Assembly (NCBI RefSeq): GCF_023573145.1
Contig: NZ_CP097636.1
Coordinates: 248,001-312,000, forward strand
Length of the DNA stretch: 64,000 nucleotides
From: Aquincola tertiaricarbonis
GTDB lineage: Bacteria; Pseudomonadota; Gammaproteobacteria; Burkholderiales; Burkholderiaceae_C
Direction: 5' to 3'
Positions 7,545 to 16,498 of this stretch are shown one piece after another. A model generated the notes under the pieces. It was not told the origin of the DNA. It made no database searches and was given only the letters and a program-made list of their open reading frames with translations. A program made the position numbers and the translations under genes. Positions within the stretch are counted from its first letter, which is position 1; the number at the start of each line of letters is the position of its first letter.

Positions 7545-9374
7545 TTACGGCGCGTGCGCCGGGTTTATTCCCGCGGCCTGGCGCGCGGCCGCGTCCAGGT
7601 CCACCCGGTGCCACCAGTCGTTCCAGAACAGCGGCCGCCGGTAGCCGATCACCCAGGGGTGCAGCAGGTCGACGCTGATGCGGTGCACCGAGGCCTTGTA
7701 GGGCATGTAGGCCACCGACAGCAGGCGGGCCTGCTGGAACAAGGCCTCACGCTCCGGGCCATCGGGCAGGGCCGACAGCCGGGCGTACAGCGCGTCGAAG
7801 GCCGGCAGCCGGAAGCGTGCGAGGTTCTGGCCACCGGCCATGGGGCCGTAGAGCCGCTGCAGCACGTCCTGCCCGTCGGGCGAACTGGCGGTGTTACCCA
7901 GCATCCACAGCATCAGCTTGCCGGCGCGGGCCTGCTTCAGCTGCTCGGGCCATTGACCGGTGAGAAAGCGCACGCGCAAGCCCACGGCCTGCATGTCGCG
8001 CTGGAACTGCTCGTCGAACTGGCGGTAGATCTGGTCGGGTTGGGTCGACATCTCCAACACCAGCGGCTGGCCGTCGGGCTGTTCGCGATAGCCGTCGCCG
8101 TCGCGGTCACGGTAGCCGTACACCTCCAGCAGCGCACGGGCACGGGCCGGGTCGTGGTCGCCGTTCTCGCTCTTGAACTGGGGGTCGTAGCCGCTGCCGT
8201 GCGGCAGCATCACCGATTGCGCCGGCACGGCCAGGCCGCGGCGGATCTGCCGCGCTTCGCGTTCGGTGTCCATGGCCAGTGCGATGGCGCGGCGCAGCGC
8301 CACCTTCTCGGGCGCCAGCCCGCCCACCAGCGGATGCTCCATGTTGAACAGGGTGAGGATGACGTCGGCATTGACCTGCCGCTGCATCACGATGCCGCGT
8401 TTGGCCAGGTGCGGCGCCAGCTGGCCATTGGGCACGGCGGTGGGCGCAAAGCTGCCGGGCAGCGAGCCATACGCGCCGGCCAGCGCATCGAGCTGACCGT
8501 TGAGAAAGCTCAGCCAGCGGGGCTGCTCCTCGTCGATCATGCTCACCTGCACCTCGTCCACCATCGGCAGCTGGCGGCCCTTCAGCCGGGCCAGCACGGC
8601 CTGGCCGGCGGCATCATCGGGCGCGGGCTGGGCGTCGTAGCGCACGTCGCGGTAGCCGGGGTTGCGCGCCAGCACCACCCGCGAGCTGCGCCGCCACTGC
8701 TGGAGCAGGAAGGGGCCGGTGCCCACCGGGTGCTCGGCAATGGTGTTGCCATAGCGTTCCACCACCTCGCGCGCCACCGCGCCGAACACGTCGCTGGTGG
8801 CCAGCAGGTAGGCAAAGCGCGGCCGCGGCTCACGCAGGTTGAACTGCAGCGTGTAGCGGTCCAGCGCGCGCACGCCGGCGATCTCGCGCTCGTAGTCGAA
8901 GGGCTGCTGGCGCTGCAGGGCGCGCTCGCGCAGCTCGGCCAGGCCCACCAGGCCGAAGCTGTCGAGGTACGACCACACCGGGCTGGCCGTCACTGGGTCG
9001 GCGAAGCGCTTGAAGCTGTAGACGTAGTCCTGCGCCACCAGCTCGCGCGGCTGGCCGCCGAAGGCCGGATCGGGCGCGAAGTGGATGCCGGGCCGGATCT
9101 TCAGCGTCCAGGTGCGGTAGTCGGCGCTGTGCTCGGGCATCGCCTGCGCGGTGCGCGGGCGCAGCAGCGGCGGGCGCGCCAGCGGGTCGTACTCCAGCGG
9201 CGCCTCGAAGATGTGGGCGATCAGCGTGCGGGAGTAGAGGTCGCTGACGCGTGCCGGGTCGAAGCCCGTCTCGGCCGAGTTGAAGGCCACGCGCAGCACC
9301 TTGGCCGTCTGGGCCAGGGCGGTGGCGGGGCCCAGCAGTCCCAGACAGAGGGCCAGCAGCAGGGTGGCTCTCAC
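7545..9374 (-). CDS. Extracellular peptide-type ABC substrate-binding protein, paralogue 1
   Basis: 609 residues of the SBP family 5 (peptide/nickel-type) fold. The start is a GTG at 9374 that overlaps the previous stop as GTGA; from there a clean signal peptide is read (MRATLLLALCLGLLGPATALA). Key stretches shared with the next two genes: SAETGFDPARVSDLYSR at the mature N-terminus, VGTGPFLLQQWRR, and the C-terminal IGYRRPLFWNDWW. No lipobox, so it should be free periplasmic. It binds a ligand, probably oligopeptide-like, for the transporter encoded at 14508-18193 or a similar one. It is last of three tandem copies, and the sigma gene follows after 7 bases. Confidence 0.88.
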   Translation of the reverse strand: MRATLLLALCLGLLGPATALAQTAKVLRVAFNSAETGFDPARVSDLYSRTLIAHIFEAPLEYDPLARPPLLRPRTAQAMPEHSADYRTWTLKIRPGIHFAPDPAFGGQPRELVAQDYVYSFKRFADPVTASPVWSYLDSFGLVGLAELRERALQRQQPFDYEREIAGVRALDRYTLQFNLREPRPRFAYLLATSDVFGAVAREVVERYGNTIAEHPVGTGPFLLQQWRRSSRVVLARNPGYRDVRYDAQPAPDDAAGQAVLARLKGRQLPMVDEVQVSMIDEEQPRWLSFLNGQLDALAGAYGSLPGSFAPTAVPNGQLAPHLAKRGIVMQRQVNADVILTLFNMEHPLVGGLAPEKVALRRAIALAMDTEREARQIRRGLAVPAQSVMLPHGSGYDPQFKSENGDHDPARARALLEVYGYRDRDGDGYREQPDGQPLVLEMSTQPDQIYRQFDEQFQRDMQAVGLRVRFLTGQWPEQLKQARAGKLMLWMLGNTASSPDGQDVLQRLYGPMAGGQNLARFRLPAFDALYARLSALPDGPEREALFQQARLLSVAYMPYKASVHRISVDLLHPWVIGYRRPLFWNDWWHRVDLDAAARQAAGINPAHAP

Positions 9375-11248
9375 GGCTTCATCCGCTGGCGTTGCACCTC
9401 GGTGTCGATGTCGAGATACTGCCAGAAGTCCTGCCAGAACAGCGGTCGCTTGTAGCCGATCAGCCACGGCTGGGCCAGGTCGGTGGCAATGCGGTGGACC
9501 CGCGGCTTGTACGGCATGTAGGCCACGGCCAGCTTGCGCGCCTCGTCGAACAGGGCCTGCCGCTCCGGGCCGTCGGGCATCACGTTCATGCGGTCGTACA
9601 AGGCGTCCATCGCCGGCAGCCTGAAGCGGGCGATGTTCTGGCCGCCCGACTGCGGGCCGTGGTAACGCTGGTAGATGCCCAGGCTGTCCGGCGCGACGGC
9701 CATGCTGCCCACGCCCCACATCATCAGCTTGCCGGCGCGCGCCGCCTTCAGGTTCTCGGGCCACTTGGCAGGCTTGAAGTCGATGCGCAAGCCCACCGCG
9801 GTCATGTAGCGCTTCCACAGGTCGTCGAGCTGGCGACTGCGCTGCTCCGGCTGCGTGGCCATCTCCAGCAGCAGCGGGCGGCCATCGGGCAGGTCGCGCC
9901 AGCCATCGCCATCCTTGTCCACATAACCGTACAGGTCCAGCAGCGCCATGGCGCGGGCCGGGTCGTGGTCGCTCGCCTCGCTCTTGAAGCCGGGGTCATA
10001 GGCGTGGGTGTTGGGCGGCACCGGGCTTTGCGCCGGAATGGCCTGGCCGCCCAGCACCAGCCGGATCTCGGCTTCCACGTCCACCGCCAGCGAGATGGCG
10101 CGGCGCAACGCCACCTTGTCGGGCGTGTAGCCGCCGACGATCGGGTCGTCCATGTTGAAGATCGTGAGGCTGATGTCCGACCGCCGACTGCGCAGGGCCT
10201 GCAGCCCTTGCTCGGCCAGGTAAGGCGCCAGCTTGCCGCCGGGCAGGGCCTGGTTCACGAACTCGGGCGGCAGCAGTTCGATCAGGTCGGCCCGCTGCTG
10301 CAAAAAGCTCAGCCAGCGCGGCTGGTTCTCTTCGACGATCGACACCTCCACCCGGTCCAGCATCGGCAGGCGGCGGCCCTTCAGGCGGGCCAGCAGCGCC
10401 TGGCCTTCGGCATCGTCGGCGGCCGGCTCGGCGTCGTAGCGCACGTCGCGGTAGGCGGCATTGCGCTCCAGCACGATCAGCGAGCTGCGTCGCCACTGCT
10501 TGAGCACGAACGGCCCGGTGCCCACCGGGTGGGCGGCGATGTCGGCGCCGTACTTCTCCACCACCTCACGCGCGACCGCGCCGATCAGGTCGCTGAGCGT
10601 GAGGGCACTGGTGACGAAGCGCGGCGACGGCTGGGTCATGCGAAAGCGCAGCGTGTAGCGGTCCAGCGCCTGCAGGCCTTCGATCGGCTGGTCGTAGTCG
10701 AAGGGTTGCTTGTTCTTGAGCGCCCGCTCGCGCAACGCCTCCAGCCCCACGAAGCCGAACTGCGCCATCCAGCTCCAGGCCGGGCTTTTGACCGCGGGGT
10801 CGGCAAAGCGCTTGAAGCTGTACACGTAGTCGGCGGCCACCAGCTCGCGCCGCCGGCCGCCGAAGGCCGGGTCGTCGGTGAAGTAGATGCCGGGTTGCAG
10901 CTTGACCGTCCAGGTGCGGTAGTCGTCGCTGTGCTCGGGCATGGCGGCGGCGGTCAGCGGCCGCACCTTGGCCGGCCGCGCCAGCGGGTCGTACTGGTAG
11001 GGCGCCTCGAAGATGTGCGGCGTGATGGTGCGTGAGTAGGTGTCGCTGATCTGGGCCGGATCGAACCCCGTCTCGGCAACCTGGAAGGCATAGCGCAGCA
11101 CCTTCTGCGGCGCGGTGGCGGCCACGGGCTGCTGCGCGGCCGCTGTGCCGCTGAACGCGCCGGTGAAGGCGGCGGCCATCAGGCCGCAGACCAGCTGCAG
11201 CGTGGCGGCCAGCTTGGTCCAGGGGCGGCGCGCGGGCGGTTGCGTCAC
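9371..11248 (-). CDS. Extracellular peptide-type ABC substrate-binding protein, paralogue 2
   Basis: 625 residues, SBP family 5. The GTG start at 11248 overlaps the upstream stop (GTGA) and gives a signal peptide ending GTAAAQ. Longer forms starting upstream lie inside the previous gene in another frame and are unlikely. It shares VAETGFDPAQISDTYSR, EHSDDYRTWTVKLQPGIYF and IGYKRPLFWQDFW with its two neighbours, so the three are tandem duplicates that have diverged. The 4-base overlaps on both sides indicate coupled translation within one operon. Ligand unknown; differences among the copies probably broaden the range of substrates offered to one transporter. Confidence 0.88.
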   Translation of the reverse strand: MTQPPARRPWTKLAATLQLVCGLMAAAFTGAFSGTAAAQQPVAATAPQKVLRYAFQVAETGFDPAQISDTYSRTITPHIFEAPYQYDPLARPAKVRPLTAAAMPEHSDDYRTWTVKLQPGIYFTDDPAFGGRRRELVAADYVYSFKRFADPAVKSPAWSWMAQFGFVGLEALRERALKNKQPFDYDQPIEGLQALDRYTLRFRMTQPSPRFVTSALTLSDLIGAVAREVVEKYGADIAAHPVGTGPFVLKQWRRSSLIVLERNAAYRDVRYDAEPAADDAEGQALLARLKGRRLPMLDRVEVSIVEENQPRWLSFLQQRADLIELLPPEFVNQALPGGKLAPYLAEQGLQALRSRRSDISLTIFNMDDPIVGGYTPDKVALRRAISLAVDVEAEIRLVLGGQAIPAQSPVPPNTHAYDPGFKSEASDHDPARAMALLDLYGYVDKDGDGWRDLPDGRPLLLEMATQPEQRSRQLDDLWKRYMTAVGLRIDFKPAKWPENLKAARAGKLMMWGVGSMAVAPDSLGIYQRYHGPQSGGQNIARFRLPAMDALYDRMNVMPDGPERQALFDEARKLAVAYMPYKPRVHRIATDLAQPWLIGYKRPLFWQDFWQYLDIDTEVQRQRMKP

Positions 11249-13098
11249 CGTACGGCCTCGCTCTGCTTCACGGGATCGATGTCCACGTACTTCCAGAAGT
11301 CGCGCACGAAGATGTTGCGGTGATAGCCGATCAGCCATGGTTGTGCCAGGTCGGTGAAGATGCGGTGCAGGTGGATCTTGTACGGCACGTACACCACCAT
11401 CAGGTCGCGGGCACGGGCCATCTCGGCCGCCCGCTCGGGGCCGTCGGGCAGGGTGCGCTGGCGTTCGTACAGCCGGTTGAAGGCCGGCAGGTCGAAGCGG
11501 GCCAGGTTGGCCGAGCCCTTGTTGCCCACGTAGCCCAGGGCCAGGAAGGTGTCACCGTCGGGGCGGGTGGCGCTCCAGCCCACGCCCCACATCATCAACT
11601 GGCCGGCACGGGCGGCCTTCAGGTTCTCGGGCCACTTCGCGGTCTTGAAGCGCATGCGGATGCCGACTTCGCGCATGTTCTTCTCCCACAGCTCGATCAG
11701 CTTGCGGCTTTGCTGGTCGGGCTGGGTGGCGTACTCGATCTCCAGCGGCTGGCCGTCGGGCTGCTCGCGCCAGCCGTCGCCGTCCACGTCGCGATAGCCG
11801 TACAGGTCGAGCAAGGCCTTGGCCCGCGCCGGGTCGTGGTCGCCCATCTCGCTCTTGTAGGCCGGGTCGTAGCCCCAGGTCATCGGCGCGATGGGCGACT
11901 GCGCCGGCACCGCCTGGCCGCCACGCACCAGACGGATCTCTTCTTCCACGTTCAGCGCCAGGGACATGGCGCGGCGCAGCGCCACTTGTCTAGGCAAGAT
12001 GCCGCCGATCACCGGGTGCTCCATGTTGAAGTACGACAGCGACGCGTCGGCCCGTGGGTAGCGCACCATCGCCATGCCCTTGCGGGCCAGGTGCGGCGCC
12101 AGCTGGTTGTTCGGGATGGCCAGGTCGGCGTACTCGGGCGGCAGCTCCTCCAGCAGGTCGAAGCTGCCGGCCAGGTAGCTCAGCCAGCGGGGCTGGTTCT
12201 CCTCGACGATGGCGATCTCCACCCGGTCGACCATCGGCAGGCGCCGGCCCTGCAGCTGCCGGGCGATGGCGGTCAGGCGTGCGTTGCCGGCGGGAGGATG
12301 CTCTTCATATCGCACCTCGCGCCAGCCGGCATTGCGTTCCAGCACGATGCGGTTGCTGCGCTGCCAGCTCACCAGCTTGAAGGGGCCGGTGCCCACCGGG
12401 TGGGCCATGATCTCGTCGCCATAGGCTTCCACCACCTCGCGCGCCACCGCGCCGCTGAGCGAGGCATCGGCCAGCTCGTACAGAAACCGCGGCGAAGGCT
12501 CGGCCAGCTGGATGCGAAAGGTGTAGCGGTCCAGCGCCTTCAGGCCGGCCACCTCGCGGTCGTAGTCGAAGGGCTGCTTGCGGTCTATGGCCTGCTTGCG
12601 CAGCTCCGACAGGCCCAGGATCTTGGCGTTCTCCAGCAGGTACAGCTGCGGGCTCTTCCAGCGCGGATCGTAGTGGCGCTTGAGGGCGTACACATAGTCC
12701 TGCGCCGTCAGCTCACGGCGCTGGCCACCAAAGGCCTTGTCGTCGGCGAAGTACTGGCCTGGCCGCAGCTGGAGGGTGAAGGTGGTGTGGTCCTCGCTCA
12801 CCTGCGGCATCGCCGCCAGTGTGTTGGGCCGCAGCCGGGCCGGCTCGGCCATGAACTCGAATTCCAGCGGCGCTTCGAAGATGTTGCTGATGACGATGCG
12901 CGAGTACAGGTCGATCACCTGCGCCGGGTCGAAGCCCGTCTCGGCGATGCGGAACGCGTAACGCAGCACCTTCTTCGGTGCCTCGGGTGCGACCGGTTGT
13001 GCACTGGCGCCCGCCACGACCAGGGCGCTGCCGAGCAGCAGCAGGGCCCTTCGGCGCAGGCCGCTCCAGGCGGCGATGGACAGAGGTACGGCTTTCAC
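11245..13098 (-). CDS. Extracellular peptide-type ABC substrate-binding protein, paralogue 3 (operon leader)
   Basis: 617 residues, SBP family 5, with an ATG start and a signal peptide ending AGASAQ. It carries the same framework as the two following copies (IAETGFDPAQVIDLYSR, VGTGPFKLVSWQRSNR, IGYHRNIFVRDFWKY). It is first in the minus-strand operon of three binding proteins, ECF sigma and anti-sigma. The intergenic region in front (13099-13311) is shared with the divergent porin and contains an inverted repeat. The N-terminal pattern and size are closest to dipeptide/oligopeptide binders, but the ligand cannot be read from sequence. Confidence 0.88.
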   Translation of the reverse strand: MKAVPLSIAAWSGLRRRALLLLGSALVVAGASAQPVAPEAPKKVLRYAFRIAETGFDPAQVIDLYSRIVISNIFEAPLEFEFMAEPARLRPNTLAAMPQVSEDHTTFTLQLRPGQYFADDKAFGGQRRELTAQDYVYALKRHYDPRWKSPQLYLLENAKILGLSELRKQAIDRKQPFDYDREVAGLKALDRYTFRIQLAEPSPRFLYELADASLSGAVAREVVEAYGDEIMAHPVGTGPFKLVSWQRSNRIVLERNAGWREVRYEEHPPAGNARLTAIARQLQGRRLPMVDRVEIAIVEENQPRWLSYLAGSFDLLEELPPEYADLAIPNNQLAPHLARKGMAMVRYPRADASLSYFNMEHPVIGGILPRQVALRRAMSLALNVEEEIRLVRGGQAVPAQSPIAPMTWGYDPAYKSEMGDHDPARAKALLDLYGYRDVDGDGWREQPDGQPLEIEYATQPDQQSRKLIELWEKNMREVGIRMRFKTAKWPENLKAARAGQLMMWGVGWSATRPDGDTFLALGYVGNKGSANLARFDLPAFNRLYERQRTLPDGPERAAEMARARDLMVVYVPYKIHLHRIFTDLAQPWLIGYHRNIFVRDFWKYVDIDPVKQSEAVR

Positions 13099-13164
13099 GC
13101 CCTGCAGTCTATCGAGCAGCCTTGTGTGACGCCTGCATGCCGGTTTTGTGTCTGGATTGTTAAA

Positions 13165-13183
13165 TGGTTGATGCAGTCAACCA
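13165..13183. promoter_or_regulatory. Inverted repeat between the binding-protein operon and the porin
   Basis: TGGTTGA, 5 bases, TCAACCA: a perfect 7-bp inverted repeat in the 213-bp divergent gap. A weaker one (GGCAT, 7 bases, ATGCC) follows from 13195. It is a likely operator for a dimeric regulator acting on one or both flanking genes. The regulator is not identified. Confidence 0.45.
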
Positions 13184-13311
13184 GTCATACCACAGGCATT
13201 ATTGCGATGCCGCAAACAGTGCGTTGCCTGCACAGTGGCTCAATCGCGGGCGCTCACATCCCTATCGTTGCACCTGACGTTTCCACCCCGGAACTTCACG
13301 AAGGATTGCAA

Positions 13312-14322
13312 ATGAAAAAGACCCTGTTCGCTCTTGCCGCCCTCGGTGCTTTCGCTGGCGCCGCTTCGGCTCAATCGTCGGTCCAACTGTTCGGCACGGT
13401 CGACCTGGCAGCCCGCTACGTCAAGAACGGCGACGTCAAGCGCACCGACCTGGCCAGCAATGGCAACTCCACCAGCCGTCTGGGCGTGCGTGGCGTGGAA
13501 GACCTGGGCGGTGGCCTGAAGGCCGGCTTCTGGCTGGAAGCCGCCGTGAACCCGGATTCGGGCACGGCCGACAGCAGCCGCTTCTGGGGCCGTCGCTCCA
13601 CCGTCAGCCTGATGGGCGACTTCGGTGAAGTGCGCCTGGGCCGCGACAAGATGCCCACGCAGCTGGCCTTCGAAGCGTACGACGTGTTCGGCGCCACCGG
13701 TATCGCCGACATCAACACCACCTACCGCGTGCCCAGCGGCATCACCGTCGCGGCCAACAGCCGTGCCGACAACGCGGTGCAGTACTTCCTGCCCGGCAAC
13801 CTGAACGGCGTGTACGGCTCGCTGGCCGTGGCGGCCGGTGAAGGCGTGACCGGTGGCAAGTACATGGGCGGCCGTCTGGGCTGGGCTTCGGGCCCGGTGG
13901 ACGTGAGCGTGGCCTACGGCCAGAACGAAATCACCGACAGCGACGACTTCAAGCGCTTCGTGGTCGGCGGCTCGTACGACTTCCAGGTGGTCAAGGTGCT
14001 GGCCAACTACCAGGAAACCAAGTTCCAGGACCAGAAGGACCGCCACATGACCGTTGGCGCCTCGGTGCCTTTCGGCGTGGGTGAGTTCAAGGCTTCGTAC
14101 TCGAAGATCGACGGCCGTGGCGGCGCGATCGCCGACCGCGATGCCGACCAGTTCGCCATCGGCTACGTGCACAACCTGTCCAAGCGGACCGCGCTGTACA
14201 CCACCTACGCCTACATCAAGAACGACGGCACCGCCAACTACGTGGTGGCCGACAACGGTGCCACCAGCATGACGGGTCGCAAGTCGCAAGGCGTGGACGT
14301 CGGCATCCGCCACTCGTTCTGA
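13312..14322 (+). CDS. Gram-negative general porin (Burkholderiales type)
   Basis: 336 residues. The start is the ATG preceded by AAGGATT; upstream in-frame sequence belongs to the antisense of the binding-protein gene. Signal peptide MKKTLFALAALGAFAGAASA, then QSSVQLFGTVDLAARYV, the typical first strand of Burkholderiales porins. TSRLGVRGVEDLGGGLKAGF and the ending VGIRHSF (C-terminal Phe) are also porin signatures. Codon use is strongly biased to preferred codons, suggesting high expression. It should form a trimeric 16-stranded pore for small solutes. It lies between the binding-protein operon and the permease/ATPase operon, so it may supply the same solutes to the periplasm. Confidence 0.93.
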   Translation: MKKTLFALAALGAFAGAASAQSSVQLFGTVDLAARYVKNGDVKRTDLASNGNSTSRLGVRGVEDLGGGLKAGFWLEAAVNPDSGTADSSRFWGRRSTVSLMGDFGEVRLGRDKMPTQLAFEAYDVFGATGIADINTTYRVPSGITVAANSRADNAVQYFLPGNLNGVYGSLAVAAGEGVTGGKYMGGRLGWASGPVDVSVAYGQNEITDSDDFKRFVVGGSYDFQVVKVLANYQETKFQDQKDRHMTVGASVPFGVGEFKASYSKIDGRGGAIADRDADQFAIGYVHNLSKRTALYTTYAYIKNDGTANYVVADNGATSMTGRKSQGVDVGIRHSF

Positions 14323-14341
14323 TCTTGGCTTGACGTGTGAC

Positions 14342-14378
14342 AGCGGCGCGCCTGGCGCGCCGCTTGCATTCTTTTCTC
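14342..14378 (+). terminator. Rho-independent terminator of the porin gene
   Basis: A 10-bp perfect stem (AGCGGCGCGC / GCGCGCCGCT) with a CTG loop, followed by a T-rich tract, 20 bases after the porin stop. Confidence 0.8.
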
Positions 14379-14412
14379 CCCGGTTGAACAAGAGGTTTTC
14401 CCAACCTCCTTC

Positions 14413-14447
14413 GGGCCCTGGCGATCCAATCGCCCGGGCCCTTTTTT
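14413..14447 (+). terminator. Second terminator hairpin before the permease genes
   Basis: GGGCC..GGCGAT pairs with ATCGCC..GGCCC around a CCA loop, then six T. In tandem with the hairpin at 14342 it should insulate the transport operon from the highly expressed porin. Confidence 0.75.
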
Positions 14448-14507
14448 CTTTCTCTACACTCCGCGCCATCGTGCCGCTGGCCTGCGGCTTGCATGGAGTT
14501 GCATTCG

Positions 14508-15446
14508 ATGACGGCCTACCTCGTGCGCCGCCTGTGGCAGATGATCCCCACCCTGGCGGGCGTCGTGCTGCTGGTGTTCCTGTTGTTCAAGTTCTTCGGC
14601 GGCGACCCGGCCGAAATCCTCGGGGGCCTCAATGCCACGCCCGAGCAGGTGCAGGCCATCCGCGACCAGCTCGGCCTCAACGAGCCGTGGTGGGTGCAGC
14701 TGGGCATCTTCCTCAAGAGCATCGCCACCTTCGACTGGGGCAAGAGCTGGGCGACGAACGAATCGGTGAGCCACCTGTTCGCCACCCGCCTGCCCGCCAC
14801 GTTGACGGTGATGGTCCCCATCCTGGTGCTGGACGTGCTGCTGGCGCTGCCCATCGCGATGTGGGTGGCCTACCGCCGCGGCTCATTGACCGACCGGGTC
14901 ATCATGGTGGCCACCACGGTGGCGCTGTCCATCTCGTTCCTGGTGTACGTGATCGTCGGCCAGTACGTGTTCGGCTTCCAACTGGGCTGGTTTCCGGTGC
15001 AGGGCTGGAGCGACAGCACGCTGACCAACCTGCTGACCTATGCGCCACTGCCGGTGCTGCTGGCGGTGGCCGTGGGCTTGTCACCGCAGACGCGGCTGTA
15101 CCGCAGCTTCTTCCTTGACGAACTGGGCCACGACTACGTGCGCACCGCCCGCGCCAAGGGCCTGCCCGAGCGCACGGTGCTGTTCAAGCACGTGCTGCGC
15201 AACGCGATGATCCCCATCCTCACCAACATCGGGCTGCAGTTGCCGGGCATCTTCGTCGGGTCCTTCCTCATCGAGGTGTTCTTCTCCATCCCCGGCCTGG
15301 GCCGTGAGGTGCTGCTGGCCGTCAATCGCAGCGACTATCCCGTCATCCAGGCTGTCACCGTGTACCTGGCGGCCCTCACCATGGTCATCAACCTGGTGGT
15401 GGACCTGCTGTACAAGCTGGTCGATCCGCGGGTGGTGCTGAAATGA
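14508..15446 (+). CDS. Peptide ABC transporter permease, OppB/DppB type
   Basis: 312 residues, about six membrane helices, beginning MTAYLVRRLWQMIPTLAGV, the standard opening of DppB/OppB proteins. The binding-protein-dependent transport signature is the region RTARAKGLPERTVLFKHVLR (about 213-232). The ATG at 14508 has GGAG at an 8-base distance and is preferred to the ATG 15 bases upstream, which has none. It overlaps the next gene by ATGA. With the OppC-like and ATPase genes it forms a complete importer except for the binding protein; the three binding proteins on the other strand are the natural partners. Confidence 0.92.
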   Translation: MTAYLVRRLWQMIPTLAGVVLLVFLLFKFFGGDPAEILGGLNATPEQVQAIRDQLGLNEPWWVQLGIFLKSIATFDWGKSWATNESVSHLFATRLPATLTVMVPILVLDVLLALPIAMWVAYRRGSLTDRVIMVATTVALSISFLVYVIVGQYVFGFQLGWFPVQGWSDSTLTNLLTYAPLPVLLAVAVGLSPQTRLYRSFFLDELGHDYVRTARAKGLPERTVLFKHVLRNAMIPILTNIGLQLPGIFVGSFLIEVFFSIPGLGREVLLAVNRSDYPVIQAVTVYLAALTMVINLVVDLLYKLVDPRVVLK

Positions 15447-16495
15447 GCGCGGTGCTGACCCCGGTGGCCGCAGCGGCTCAAGACGAACGCTCCGAAGGCG
15501 TGTGGCATGCCGCCTGGCGGCGCTTCCAGCGCGACCGCATCGGCATGGCCGGCGCGGCCGTGGTGCTGGTGTTCCTGGTGGTCATCGCGCTGGCCGCGCT
15601 GGACCTGCTGGCCAGCGACTGGCAGCGCGAGGTGGGCGTGCCCAACGCACCGCCCACACTGCTGGGCCCGGCGCCGGCCGAGCAGCAGACGGCGCTGGAA
15701 GTGCCCAAGGGCCCCAACGTCGACCTGTCGGCCATCGACCCGCTGGCGCCCCGCTACCAGGAGTGGGACGAGCGCGCCCGCCAGTTCAAGACCGAGGAAT
15801 TCCACAAGGCCGAGACGCTGCCGCTGGGCGGCGACCGGCTGGGCCGCGACGTGCTGGCCAAGGCCATCAAGGGCACCGAGATCTCGGTCTTCGTCGGCGT
15901 GCTGGCCGCGGTGGTGGCGGCGCTGGTGGGCACGCTGCTGGGGGCGCTGGCCGGCTTCTTCGGCCGCCGGCTGGGCGACTTCATCGAGTGGGTCTACAAC
16001 GTCTTCACGTCCATCCCCGACATCCTGCTGATCTTCGCTTTCGCGGCGGTGTTCGGCCGCGGCATCGGCACCGTGGTGCTGATCCTGGGCCTGACCGGCT
16101 GGACCGGCATCTACCGCCAGGTGCGCGCCGAGTTCATCAAGCACGGCAGCCGCGAGTACGTGCGCGCGGCCGAGGCCATCGGCGCTTCCACCGGCTCGCG
16201 CATGTTCCGCCACATCCTGCCCAACGTCAGCCACGTGATCCTGGTGCGCATGTCGCTGCTGGTGGTGGGCTTCATCAAGGCCGAGGTCATCCTGAGCTAC
16301 CTGGGCCTGGGCGTGCCGGTCGATCAGGTGAGCTGGGGCACCATGCTGGCCGAGGCGCAAAGCGAGCTGATCCTGGGCCACTGGTGGCAGCTGGCGGCGG
16401 CCACGGTGTTCATGGCGGTGTTCGTCACCGCGTTCTCGTTGATGGCCGATGCGCTGCGCGATGCGCTCGACCCCAAGCTGCGCGGGCTGGAGTAA
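15443..16495 (+). CDS. Peptide ABC transporter permease, OppC/DppC type
   Basis: 350 residues with an N-terminal helix (about 31-53), a long periplasmic loop to about 130, then five more helices. The transport signature is VRAAEAIGASTGSRMFRHIL at about 236-255. GGDRLGRDVLAKAIKGTEIS is the conserved OppC segment before the core. It starts within the stop of the previous permease (ATGA). The inserted periplasmic loop of about 75 residues is longer than in many DppC proteins and resembles the YejE/OppC group. Confidence 0.92.
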   Translation: MSAVLTPVAAAAQDERSEGVWHAAWRRFQRDRIGMAGAAVVLVFLVVIALAALDLLASDWQREVGVPNAPPTLLGPAPAEQQTALEVPKGPNVDLSAIDPLAPRYQEWDERARQFKTEEFHKAETLPLGGDRLGRDVLAKAIKGTEISVFVGVLAAVVAALVGTLLGALAGFFGRRLGDFIEWVYNVFTSIPDILLIFAFAAVFGRGIGTVVLILGLTGWTGIYRQVRAEFIKHGSREYVRAAEAIGASTGSRMFRHILPNVSHVILVRMSLLVVGFIKAEVILSYLGLGVPVDQVSWGTMLAEAQSELILGHWWQLAAATVFMAVFVTAFSLMADALRDALDPKLRGLE

Positions 16496-16498
16496 GCG

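Noticed and set aside
7221..11035. Very long plus-strand frames (744 and 547 codons)
   Set aside because: Antisense to the sigma factor and peptide-binding proteins, which have clear families, signal peptides and coupled starts. The plus-strand products have no domains.
11320..13311. Frame running into the porin from 2 kb upstream
   Set aside because: The upstream part is antisense to binding-protein paralogue 3. The porin has its own signal peptide and ribosome-binding site at 13312.
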